From positions 1 through 26,129 of the forward strand of contig JBBTCH010000013.1 in the NCBI GenBank assembly GCA_038043245.1: 26,129 nucleotides of DNA. The letters are read 5' to 3'. The stretch is from JACPFV01 sp038043245. GTDB taxonomy: Bacteria; Pseudomonadota; Gammaproteobacteria; Nevskiales; Nevskiaceae. The translations under genes were made by a program, and so were the position numbers. The notes below the pieces were generated by a model, which saw only the letters and a program-made list of their open reading frames with translations, did not search any database and was not told the DNA's origin. This document shows positions 15,952 to 22,819 of this stretch, in pieces. Positions within the stretch are counted from its first letter, which is position 1. Each line of letters opens with the position of its first letter.

Positions 15952-17165
15952 TGAACGACAAATCCGCCTTGCTGGGTCAGCTGAAAATCGAGCGCACGCT
16001 TGAGCCGCCACGTTCGCTGTGGCCGTGGGTTCTGGTGGTGACCCTGCTCGCTGCCGGCGCCGCGGGCTGGTATTTCTGGCCTGCTGCCGCGCTGGAAGTC
16101 GAAGTCGTGGCGGCGCAGCCCGTCAGTGCATCGAGTGGTGCTGCTTCGGTGCTGGATGCCACCGGCTATGTCATCGCGCGCCGTCAGGCGACGGTATCGT
16201 CGAAGGTCACCGGCAAGGTGATGGAACTGAACATCGAGGAAGGCCAGCGCGTCAAAGCCGGCCAGGTGCTGGCGCGGATCGACGACAGCAATGTGCGCGC
16301 GCAATTGAGTCTGGCCGAGGCGCAGCTGGAGTCCAGCCGCAGCGCGATGGACGAGACGCGGGTGCTGCTGCTGGATGCCGAACGCCAGCGCAAACGCGCG
16401 CGCGAACTCGGTGAGAAAAAACTGGTGAGCCAGCAGGCGATCGACACCGCCGAGGCCAACTATGACCAGGCCGAGGTGCGCGGCACCAGCGCGCAGCGCG
16501 GCGTCACCGTCGCCGAAAAGAGCGTGGCGCTGTACCGCCAGCAGATCGACGATGCCATCGTGCGTGCCCCCTTCGCCGGCGTGATCACGGTCAAGAACGC
16601 GCAGTTGGGCGAGATGATCTCGCCGCTGTCCGCCGGCGGCGCCGGCACCCGCACTGGCATCGGCACGCTGGTGGACATGGAGTCGCTCGAGATCGAGGTG
16701 GACGTCAACGAAAGCTTCATCAATCGCGTGCAAGCTGGGCAGGCGGTGGAGGCGCGCTTGAACGCCTACCCGGACTGGAAAGTGCCGGCGCAGGTGATCG
16801 CGGTGATCCCCGCCGCCGACCGCCAGAAGGCGACGGTCAAGGTGCGCATCGCCATCCAGTTGCAGGATGCGCGCGTGCTGCCGGACATGGGCGTGCGTGT
16901 TTCGTTTCTCACCGAGGAGAAAAAGGAAACTGAAGTGCCTAAAGGCGTGACGATCCCGGCGGAAAGCGTGAAGGACGAGGAAACCGGCAAGGTGGTGTTC
17001 GTGCTCAAGGGCGAGCAGCTTGAACGCCGCGCGATTTCAGTCAGCGGTGCCATGGGAACGAATGTGCAGGTGATCGCGGGCCTGGCCAGCGGCGATCAGG
17101 TGGTGGTCGGCGATTTATCAAAGCTGGTGGACGGAATGAAAGTACAACTCAAGGAACCCAAATGA
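15951..17165 (+). CDS. MacA/HlyD-type periplasmic adaptor subunit
   Basis: 404-aa membrane-fusion protein. An N-terminal membrane anchor (about 24-45, LWPWVLVVTLLAAGAAGWYFW) is followed by the first lipoyl half-motif (about 70-110, YVIARRQATVSSKVTGKVMELNIEEGQRVKAGQVLARID). A coiled-coil hairpin spans about 112-198, and the second lipoyl half is at about 200-222 (DDAIVRAPFAGVITVKNAQLGEMI). Beta-barrel and membrane-proximal domains follow (to KLVDGMKVQLKEP). It links an inner-membrane ABC transporter to an outer-membrane channel in tripartite systems. I use the ATG at 15951; a GTG lies one codon earlier. The stop overlaps the ATPase start (ATGA). No outer-membrane partner gene is in the window. 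Confidence 0.92.
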   Translation: MNDKSALLGQLKIERTLEPPRSLWPWVLVVTLLAAGAAGWYFWPAAALEVEVVAAQPVSASSGAASVLDATGYVIARRQATVSSKVTGKVMELNIEEGQRVKAGQVLARIDDSNVRAQLSLAEAQLESSRSAMDETRVLLLDAERQRKRARELGEKKLVSQQAIDTAEANYDQAEVRGTSAQRGVTVAEKSVALYRQQIDDAIVRAPFAGVITVKNAQLGEMISPLSAGGAGTRTGIGTLVDMESLEIEVDVNESFINRVQAGQAVEARLNAYPDWKVPAQVIAVIPAADRQKATVKVRIAIQLQDARVLPDMGVRVSFLTEEKKETEVPKGVTIPAESVKDEETGKVVFVLKGEQLERRAISVSGAMGTNVQVIAGLASGDQVVVGDLSKLVDGMKVQLKEPK

Positions 17166-17848
17166 GCGCATTGGTTCAACTCAAAGGCGTCAGCAAGACC
17201 TACCAGCGCGGCAAGCAGTCGGTGCCGGTGCTGCAGGCGCTGGATCTCGACATCGCCAAGGGCGATTTCCTCGGTTTGATGGGGCCTTCCGGTTCCGGCA
17301 AGACCACGCTGCTGAATCTGATCGGCGGCCTCGACCGGCCAAGCAGTGGTTCGGTCAGCGTCGACGGCGTGCGCATTGACCAGCTGTCGTCCGGGCAACT
17401 GGCGCAATGGCGCTCGCAGCATGTCGGTTTCGTCTTCCAGTTCTACAACCTGCTGCCGGTGCTCACCGCCGAGAAGAACGTCGAGCTGCCACTGCTGCTG
17501 ACTTCGCTGAACAAGGCGCAGCGCCAGAAGCACGTCGCCACCGCGCTGGAGATCGTTGGCCTGGCGGACCGCGCCAAGCACAAACCCAGCGAACTCTCCG
17601 GCGGTCAGGCGCAGCGCGTCGCCATCGCCCGCGCGCTGGTGGCCGATCCGACCCTGCTGGTCTGCGACGAGCCGACCGGCGACCTCGACCGCAAGACTGC
17701 CGACGAAATCCTCAACCTGCTGCAGGTGCTCAACAAGCAGCACGGCAAGACCATCGTCATGGTCACCCATGACGCCAAGGCAGCAGATCACGCCAGCCAT
17801 ACGCTGCATCTGGACAAGGGCGTGCTGGTCGAGGCGCAGGCTGCTTGA
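17162..17848 (+). CDS. MacB/LolD-type ABC transporter ATP-binding protein
   Basis: 228-aa ATPase of the LolD/MacB/FtsE group. Motifs: Walker A GPSGSGKT (41-48), Q-loop Q93 in FVFQFYNLLPVLTAEKNV, signature LSGGQ (145-149), Walker B LLVCDE (165-170), then PTGDLD as D-loop, and switch histidine H203 in VTHD. The FYNLLPVLTA segment after the Q-loop is typical for mechanotransmission-type transporters, which drive periplasmic movement rather than substrate passage through the membrane. It is the only ATPase for the four permeases downstream. Start overlaps the adaptor stop (ATGA); its own stop overlaps the TTG start of permease A. Confidence 0.95.
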   Translation: MSALVQLKGVSKTYQRGKQSVPVLQALDLDIAKGDFLGLMGPSGSGKTTLLNLIGGLDRPSSGSVSVDGVRIDQLSSGQLAQWRSQHVGFVFQFYNLLPVLTAEKNVELPLLLTSLNKAQRQKHVATALEIVGLADRAKHKPSELSGGQAQRVAIARALVADPTLLVCDEPTGDLDRKTADEILNLLQVLNKQHGKTIVMVTHDAKAADHASHTLHLDKGVLVEAQAA

Positions 17849-19002
17849 AATATCTGCCGCTCATTTGGGCTGCCCTCGCGCGACGCAAACCGCGCACCGT
17901 CTACACCATGCTGTCGGTGGCGGTGGCGTTTCTGCTCTACGGGCTGTTGCAGGCGTTCTCGACCGCGCTCAACGCCGGTGTCGAAGTCGCCGGTGCCGAC
18001 CGGCTGGTGACCGTTGGCCGCTATCACTTCACCGAGATCCTGCCGGTATCGTTTTATCAGCAGATCAAATCGGTGCCCGGCGTGAAGGGCGCCACCCACG
18101 CCACCTGGTTCGACGGCATCTATCAGAGCGAGCGCAATTTCTTCGCCAAGATGCCGGTGGACCCGCAGCCGTATCTCGACCTGTATCCGGAGATCATCCT
18201 GCCGCCGGAACAGAAGCAGGCCTGGCTCAACACCCGCACCGGTGTCATCGTCGCCAAGGCGCTGGCCGACCGTTTCGGCTGGAAACTCGGCGACAAGATC
18301 CCGATCCAGGCCACCATCTGGCCGGCCAAGGACGGTGACAACTGGACCTTCGATCTGGTCGGCATCTTCGACAACTCCGATCCGGCGACGCGCTCGCAGA
18401 TCGAGATGATGCTGATCCGCCACGATTTCTTCGACGAAGCACGCGCTTTTGCCCACGGCATGGTCGGCTGGTACATCGTGCAGACCGAGAATCCAGCGCG
18501 TAACGCCGAGATCGGCAAGGCGATCGATGCGCTGTTCCTCAACTCGCCGAACCCGACGCGCACCGACACCGAGAAAGCCTTCAATCAATCCTTCATCAAG
18601 CAGCTGGGCGACATCGGCCTGATCGTCAAATCCATCCTCGGCGCGGTGTTCTTCACGCTGCTGTTCCTCACCGGCAACACCCTGATGCAGTCGGTGCGCG
18701 AACGCATCCCCGAGCTGGCCGTGCTGAAAACCATCGGCTATTCCGACCTGCGGGTGCTGATGCTGGTGCTTGCCGAAAGCCTGGCGCTGTGTGTGTTCGC
18801 CGCGGTGCTGGGATTGCTGCTGGCGCAGATCCTGCTGCCCGGCATTGCCGCGAAGATTCCCGGGTTCGCCGGCATGGAATTGCGCACCAACGCGTTTGTG
18901 CAGGGTGTCGCGCTGTCCGGCGTGCTCGCTCTGCTGGTCGGCGGCCTGCCCGCCGTACGCGCGATGCGGCTACAGATCGTTGACGCGCTGGCGGGGCGCT
19001 AA
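17845..19002 (+). CDS. FtsX/MacB-like ABC permease A
   Basis: 385-aa inner-membrane protein. Topology: one N-terminal membrane helix (about 20-42), a large periplasmic domain (about 43-255, MacB-PCD-like), and three C-terminal helices (about 259-280, 303-332, 351-372) forming the FtsX domain, with the cytoplasmic coupling segment VRERIPELAVLKTIGYS. The start is TTG (17845-17847), overlapping the ATPase stop as TTGA. The paralogue at 20202 starts with ATG at the aligned position (MKFLPLIWAIL versus TTG-KYLPLIWAAL), which supports this start. It pairs with permease B immediately downstream (2-nt gap). Confidence 0.92.
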   Translation: MKYLPLIWAALARRKPRTVYTMLSVAVAFLLYGLLQAFSTALNAGVEVAGADRLVTVGRYHFTEILPVSFYQQIKSVPGVKGATHATWFDGIYQSERNFFAKMPVDPQPYLDLYPEIILPPEQKQAWLNTRTGVIVAKALADRFGWKLGDKIPIQATIWPAKDGDNWTFDLVGIFDNSDPATRSQIEMMLIRHDFFDEARAFAHGMVGWYIVQTENPARNAEIGKAIDALFLNSPNPTRTDTEKAFNQSFIKQLGDIGLIVKSILGAVFFTLLFLTGNTLMQSVRERIPELAVLKTIGYSDLRVLMLVLAESLALCVFAAVLGLLLAQILLPGIAAKIPGFAGMELRTNAFVQGVALSGVLALLVGGLPAVRAMRLQIVDALAGR

Positions 19003-19004
19003 GC

Positions 19005-20198
19005 ATGGCCAACATCGTCCAGCAGATCGGCGCCGTGTCAGCGATGAGCTTGCGCAGCATCCCTTCGCGGCTGGGGTCGAGCCTGGTGATCGTCATCGGC
19101 ATCGCCGGCGTGGTCGGCGTGATGGTCGCCCTGCTGTCGATGGCGGCGGGTTTCGAGGCCACGCTCGCCAGCACCGGCCGCGCCGAGCGCGTGATCATGC
19201 TGCGCGGCGGTGCCACCGACGAACTCGGCTCGGTGATCTACAAGGCGCAGGGCGACGCGGTACGCGATGTTGCCGGCATCAAACAAACCGCCGACGGCCG
19301 GCCGCTGATGCTGCTCGAGGTTTACCTGCTGACCGAGATCGTCAAGATCGGCGGCGAGGGCAGCAACGTGGTGGTGCGCGGCACCGACCCTGATGTGCTC
19401 CAGGTGCGTGACGAAGCACGCATCGTGCAGGGCCGCATGTTCCGGCCCGGCACGCGCGAAGTCATCGTCGGCCGCGGCGCACAGTCCGAATTCGAAGGGT
19501 TGGCGCTGGGCAAGAGCGTGGATGTACGCGATGGCGGCTGGACCATCGTCGGCGTGTTCGAGACCGGCGGCGACACCCACGAATCCGAGCTGTGGGTGGA
19601 TCGCGCCACTCTGCAATCCGCTTCGCGGCGACTGGCTTACACCACGGTGACGGCGGTGCTTGAGGACGCCAGTCCCGCGGGTTTTACGGCGTTCAAGGAC
19701 CGGCTGACCACTGACCCGCGCCTGAACCTGCAGGTGCAGCGCGAACCGGACTACTACAAGTCACGCTCGGTGGGCCTGTCCCAGTTCATCAACGGCCTCG
19801 GTTACACGGTGGCAGTGATCATGGCGATCGGCGCGCTGTTCGGTGCGCTCAACACCATGTACGCGGCGATCAGCACGCGCACGGTCGAGATTGGCACCCT
19901 GCGCGCCATCGGCTTTGGCGGTGCCCCGGTGGTGATCTCGATCCTGATCGAAGCCCTGCTGCTCGCGCTGGCGGGCAGTCTGATCGGCGCCGCGCTGGCG
20001 TACTTTTTCTTCAACGGCTACACCGTCTCGACGCTCAACATCCAGACCTTCTCGCAGACCGCATTCGCCTTCCGGGTGACGCCGGCGGTGCTGATGCAGG
20101 GCGTGATCTGGGCGGTGGCCATCGGGTTTCTCGGCGGTTTGTTTCCCGCGCTGCGGGCAGCGCGGCTGCCAGTCACGGAAGCGCTGCGCGCGCAGTAA
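19005..20198 (+). CDS. FtsX/MacB-like ABC permease B
   Basis: 397-aa inner-membrane protein with the same 1+3 helix layout: helix 1 at about 24-46, a periplasmic domain to about 262, and FtsX helices at about 267-289, 309-336 and 363-381. The FtsX region has ALFGALNTMYAAISTRTVEIGTLRAIGF, and the C-terminus ends in AARLPVTEALRAQ, nearly the same as its paralogue at 21367. It differs clearly in sequence from permease A, so A and B probably form a heterodimer on the ATPase dimer (inference). It begins 2 nt after permease A and ends 3 nt before permease A'. Confidence 0.92.
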   Translation: MANIVQQIGAVSAMSLRSIPSRLGSSLVIVIGIAGVVGVMVALLSMAAGFEATLASTGRAERVIMLRGGATDELGSVIYKAQGDAVRDVAGIKQTADGRPLMLLEVYLLTEIVKIGGEGSNVVVRGTDPDVLQVRDEARIVQGRMFRPGTREVIVGRGAQSEFEGLALGKSVDVRDGGWTIVGVFETGGDTHESELWVDRATLQSASRRLAYTTVTAVLEDASPAGFTAFKDRLTTDPRLNLQVQREPDYYKSRSVGLSQFINGLGYTVAVIMAIGALFGALNTMYAAISTRTVEIGTLRAIGFGGAPVVISILIEALLLALAGSLIGAALAYFFFNGYTVSTLNIQTFSQTAFAFRVTPAVLMQGVIWAVAIGFLGGLFPALRAARLPVTEALRAQ

Positions 20199-20201
20199 GC
20201 G

Positions 20202-21365
20202 ATGAAATTCCTGCCCCTGATCTGGGCAATTCTCTGGCGCAAGAAAATCCGCACGGTGCTGACGCTGCTGTCGCTGGTCACCGCGTTCCTGCTGCTGGGC
20301 CTTTTGCAGGCCGCCAACTCGCTGTTCTCCGGCGGCACCCTCAACCTCAACGCGCCGCTGCTGATCACGCAGGCGCGGGTGTCGTTCACCAACCCGTTGC
20401 CATTGCGCCTGCTGCCACAGCTGGAAGCAGTGCCCGGCGTCGAGGCGGTGTCGTACTCGCAGTTCTTCGGCGGCATCTACCAGGACCAGAAGAATTTCTT
20501 CCCGGTGTTCGCGGTGATGCCGGAGCGCTGGCTGCGCGTGTTCAGCCACGAATGCCAGCTGTCCGCGGCGCAGATCGAAGCCTGGAAGGCTTCGCGTACC
20601 ACCGCGATCGTCGGCCGCCGACTGGCGGATCGCTTCGGCTGGAAAGTTGGTGATCGTATTCCGCTGGTCAGCCAGTTGTGGCCGCAGAAGGATGGCTCAC
20701 GCGCCTGGGCTTTCGATGTGGCCGGCATCTTCGACGACCGCACGGAAGAGTCCTGCCCGCGCATGGGCAACATGTACATCCGCTACGACTACCTCGACGA
20801 GGCGCGCGCCTACGGGCAGGGGCTGGCGGGGATCTACCTGCTGCGCATCAGCGACCCTGAAAAAGCGTTGGCGATCGCCAGCGCGGTCGACGCGATGTTC
20901 GAGAACTCGCCTGACGAAACCAAGACCCAGACCGAGAAGGATTTCTCGCTCAACTTCGCGCGCCAGATCGGCAATCTCAGCCTGATCCTCAATTCGATCC
21001 TCGGCGCAGTGTTCTTCACCATCCTGATGCTGACCGGCAACACCATGAGCCAGGCGGTGCACGAACGCATCCCCGAGCTGGCGGTGATGAAAACCATTGG
21101 CTTCACCGACGGCGGCGTGCTGCGGCTGGTGCTGGCCGAGTCGCTGTTCCTGTGCGTGCTCGGCGGACTGGCCGGCATGGCGCTGGCCAGCGTGACCATG
21201 CGGGTGCTGACGACGCTGCCCACACAGTTCCCGCCGATGCATGCGGACCTTAACGTCTGGCTATTCGCGATCGGCTCGATGCTGGGCCTGGGCGTGATCG
21301 TCGGATTGCCTCCTGCCTTGCGTGCGCGGCGGCTGAACATCGTTGACGCGTTGGCGGGCCGTTGA
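20202..21365 (+). CDS. FtsX/MacB-like ABC permease A' (paralogue of permease A)
   Basis: 387 aa. It aligns with the 17845 gene along its whole length: MKFLPLIWAILWRKKIRTVLT at the start, GVEAVSYSQFFGGIYQDQKNFF, RRLADRFGWKVGDRIPL, ILNSILGAVFFTILMLTGNTM, HERIPELAVMKTIGFTD and NIVDALAGR at the end. It has the same layout of one N-terminal helix, periplasmic domain and three C-terminal helices. The periplasmic domains are the more divergent part, so the two copies may bind different partners or substrates. Starts 3 nt after permease B; the ATG of permease B' follows after 1 nt. Confidence 0.92.
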   Translation: MKFLPLIWAILWRKKIRTVLTLLSLVTAFLLLGLLQAANSLFSGGTLNLNAPLLITQARVSFTNPLPLRLLPQLEAVPGVEAVSYSQFFGGIYQDQKNFFPVFAVMPERWLRVFSHECQLSAAQIEAWKASRTTAIVGRRLADRFGWKVGDRIPLVSQLWPQKDGSRAWAFDVAGIFDDRTEESCPRMGNMYIRYDYLDEARAYGQGLAGIYLLRISDPEKALAIASAVDAMFENSPDETKTQTEKDFSLNFARQIGNLSLILNSILGAVFFTILMLTGNTMSQAVHERIPELAVMKTIGFTDGGVLRLVLAESLFLCVLGGLAGMALASVTMRVLTTLPTQFPPMHADLNVWLFAIGSMLGLGVIVGLPPALRARRLNIVDALAGR

Positions 21366-21366
21366 G

Positions 21367-22548
21367 ATGAAGACCATCCTCGTCGTGACGTGGATGAACT
21401 TGCAGGCGATGCGCAACCGCATCGGCAGCTCGCTGGTGATCGTGGTCGGCATCGCCGGCGTGGTCGCGGTGCTGATCGGCATGCTGTCGATGACCCAGGG
21501 CTTTGAGCGCACGCTCAGGGGCACCGGCTCCGACGGCCGCGCCTTGTTGCTGTCGGCCGGCGTGCTGGCCGAGCTGTCTTCCAACATCGACCGCGACACC
21601 CTGCCGTTGCTGCAGGCGTTGCCGGGCGTGAAACGCAGCGCCGAAGGGCGGCCACTGATCTCCAACGAACGCGTGGTGATCACCGAACTGCGCAAGGGCG
21701 AGGGCAAACAGCGTGCCTACGTCAACGTCTCGCTGCGCGGCGTCGAGCCGGCCGGGATCGAGATGCGTCGCGAAGTGAAGCTCGCCGAGGGTCGCTGGTT
21801 CCAGTCGGGCCTGCGCGAGATCGTCGCCGGCCGGCAGACGCAGCAGCAGTTCAACGGCATCCGCGTCGGCGGCACGCTGGCGTTTCGCGGCTCCGTCTGG
21901 ACCGTCGTCGGTATTTTTGAATCAGGCGGTGATGCCCACGAAACCGAACTGTGGACCGATGCCGACACCGCGCGCAGTGCCTTCGGTCGTCCCGGTGCGT
22001 CTTCGGTGCTCATACAGCTCGAAACGCCGGCTGCCCTGCGCGGACTGAAGGACGCCGTCAGCCGCGACCCGCGCCTGCAGCTCGACGTCACCACCGAGCG
22101 CGCGTACTTCGCCGCACAGTCGCAGAACTTCGTCGAGCAGATCGGTCTGCTGACGACGATCCTCGCTGCGATCATGGCCGTCGGCGCGCTGTTCGGTGCG
22201 CTCAACACCATGTATTCGGCGGTTTCCACCCGCCAGGTCGAGATCGCCACCCTGCGCGCGATCGGCTTCAGTGGATTGCCGGTGGCGGTTTCGGTGATGG
22301 TCGAGGCCGTTGCGCTGGCGGTATCCGGCGGACTGATCGGCGCACTGATTTCCTACCTCTTGTTCAACGGTCTCACCGTCACCACCCTGGGCCAGAACTT
22401 CACCCAGGTCGCTTTCTCCTTCGCGGTGACGCCGGGACTGCTGTTGCGCGGCCTGATCTGGGCGCTGGTGCTGGGTCTGGCCGGCGGATTCCTGCCCGCG
22501 ATTCGCGCCGCGCGGCTGCCGGTTGTCGATGCTTTGCGGGCGCAGTGA
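21367..22548 (+). CDS. FtsX/MacB-like ABC permease B' (paralogue of permease B)
   Basis: 393 aa from the ATG at 21367. It is homologous to the 19005 gene throughout: RIGSSLVIVVGIAGVVAVLIGMLSM, WTVVGIFESGGDAHETELWTD, AVGALFGALNTMYSAVSTRQ with VEIATLRAIGFSG, and IRAARLPVVDALRAQ at the end. An in-frame start at 21343 lies inside the previous gene and adds residues absent from the paralogue, so it is rejected. It is the last gene of the sspB-adaptor-ATPase-permease run. After its stop, CGGCT/AGCCG (22562-22579) could form a weak 5-bp stem without a T-run, so termination there is uncertain. Confidence 0.92.
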   Translation: MKTILVVTWMNLQAMRNRIGSSLVIVVGIAGVVAVLIGMLSMTQGFERTLRGTGSDGRALLLSAGVLAELSSNIDRDTLPLLQALPGVKRSAEGRPLISNERVVITELRKGEGKQRAYVNVSLRGVEPAGIEMRREVKLAEGRWFQSGLREIVAGRQTQQQFNGIRVGGTLAFRGSVWTVVGIFESGGDAHETELWTDADTARSAFGRPGASSVLIQLETPAALRGLKDAVSRDPRLQLDVTTERAYFAAQSQNFVEQIGLLTTILAAIMAVGALFGALNTMYSAVSTRQVEIATLRAIGFSGLPVAVSVMVEAVALAVSGGLIGALISYLLFNGLTVTTLGQNFTQVAFSFAVTPGLLLRGLIWALVLGLAGGFLPAIRAARLPVVDALRAQ

Positions 22549-22652
22549 GCTGACCGCTTATCGGCTGCAATAAAAGCCGTGGAAGGGAGCTGAAGTTTTC
22601 AATTCCGCGCAAAGCTAGGTTTTTCGGGCGTTCCACAGCTTTTGCCCCCACT

Positions 22653-22661
22653 TTGTCCACA
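22653..22661 (+). promoter_or_regulatory. DnaA-box-like sequence upstream of nrdA
   Basis: TTGTCCACA differs from the DnaA box TTATCCACA at one base. A partial copy, TTCCACA, lies about 20 bp upstream (near 22631). DnaA control of nrdAB is known in E. coli; a single near-match here is suggestive only. Confidence 0.35.
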
Positions 22662-22695
22662 GGCCTCCCACAGCTTGAACACATAGATGTTGGGG

Positions 22696-22725
22696 TTGAC
22701 AGCTGTCACCAACACTAACTATTGT
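22696..22725 (+). promoter_or_regulatory. nrdA: Candidate nrdA promoter
   Basis: TTGACA (22696-22701) is a consensus -35 and lies inside the perfect palindrome TGACAGCTGTCA (22697-22708). After 18 bp TATTGT (22720-22725) can serve as -10. A start near 22732 would give a leader of about 88 nt before the nrdA ATG at 22820. The -10 falls within the NrdR-like box. Confidence 0.5.
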
Positions 22726-22727
22726 GG
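22712..22727. promoter_or_regulatory. NrdR-box-like operator
   Basis: ACACTAACTATTGTGG matches the published NrdR box pattern ACACwATATATwGTGT at about 13 of 16 positions, counted by hand. NrdR represses ribonucleotide reductase operons, usually through two boxes about three helical turns apart. An upstream degenerate candidate contains the dyad ACATAGATGT (22681-22690), but its centre is 34 bp away and the match is poor. Overlap with the -10 fits repression. Confidence 0.5.
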
Positions 22728-22819
22728 TCGCCAGACTCGCGAAGTATCTCCGCCTCAATGGGGATTCTCTCGAAGAGTCAGGCCTAAATATCAGATTCAA
22801 TGGGGGAGAACCCACAAAA

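Noticed and set aside
15457..16011. In-frame N-terminal extension of the antitoxin to 259 residues
   Set aside because: It would run antisense through sspB and the adaptor start. A good ribosome-binding site sets the start at 15456, and 74 aa is a normal antitoxin length.
22555..22580. Possible rho-independent terminator after permease B'
   Set aside because: CGGCT/AGCCG gives only a 5-bp stem with an 8-nt loop and no following T-run.
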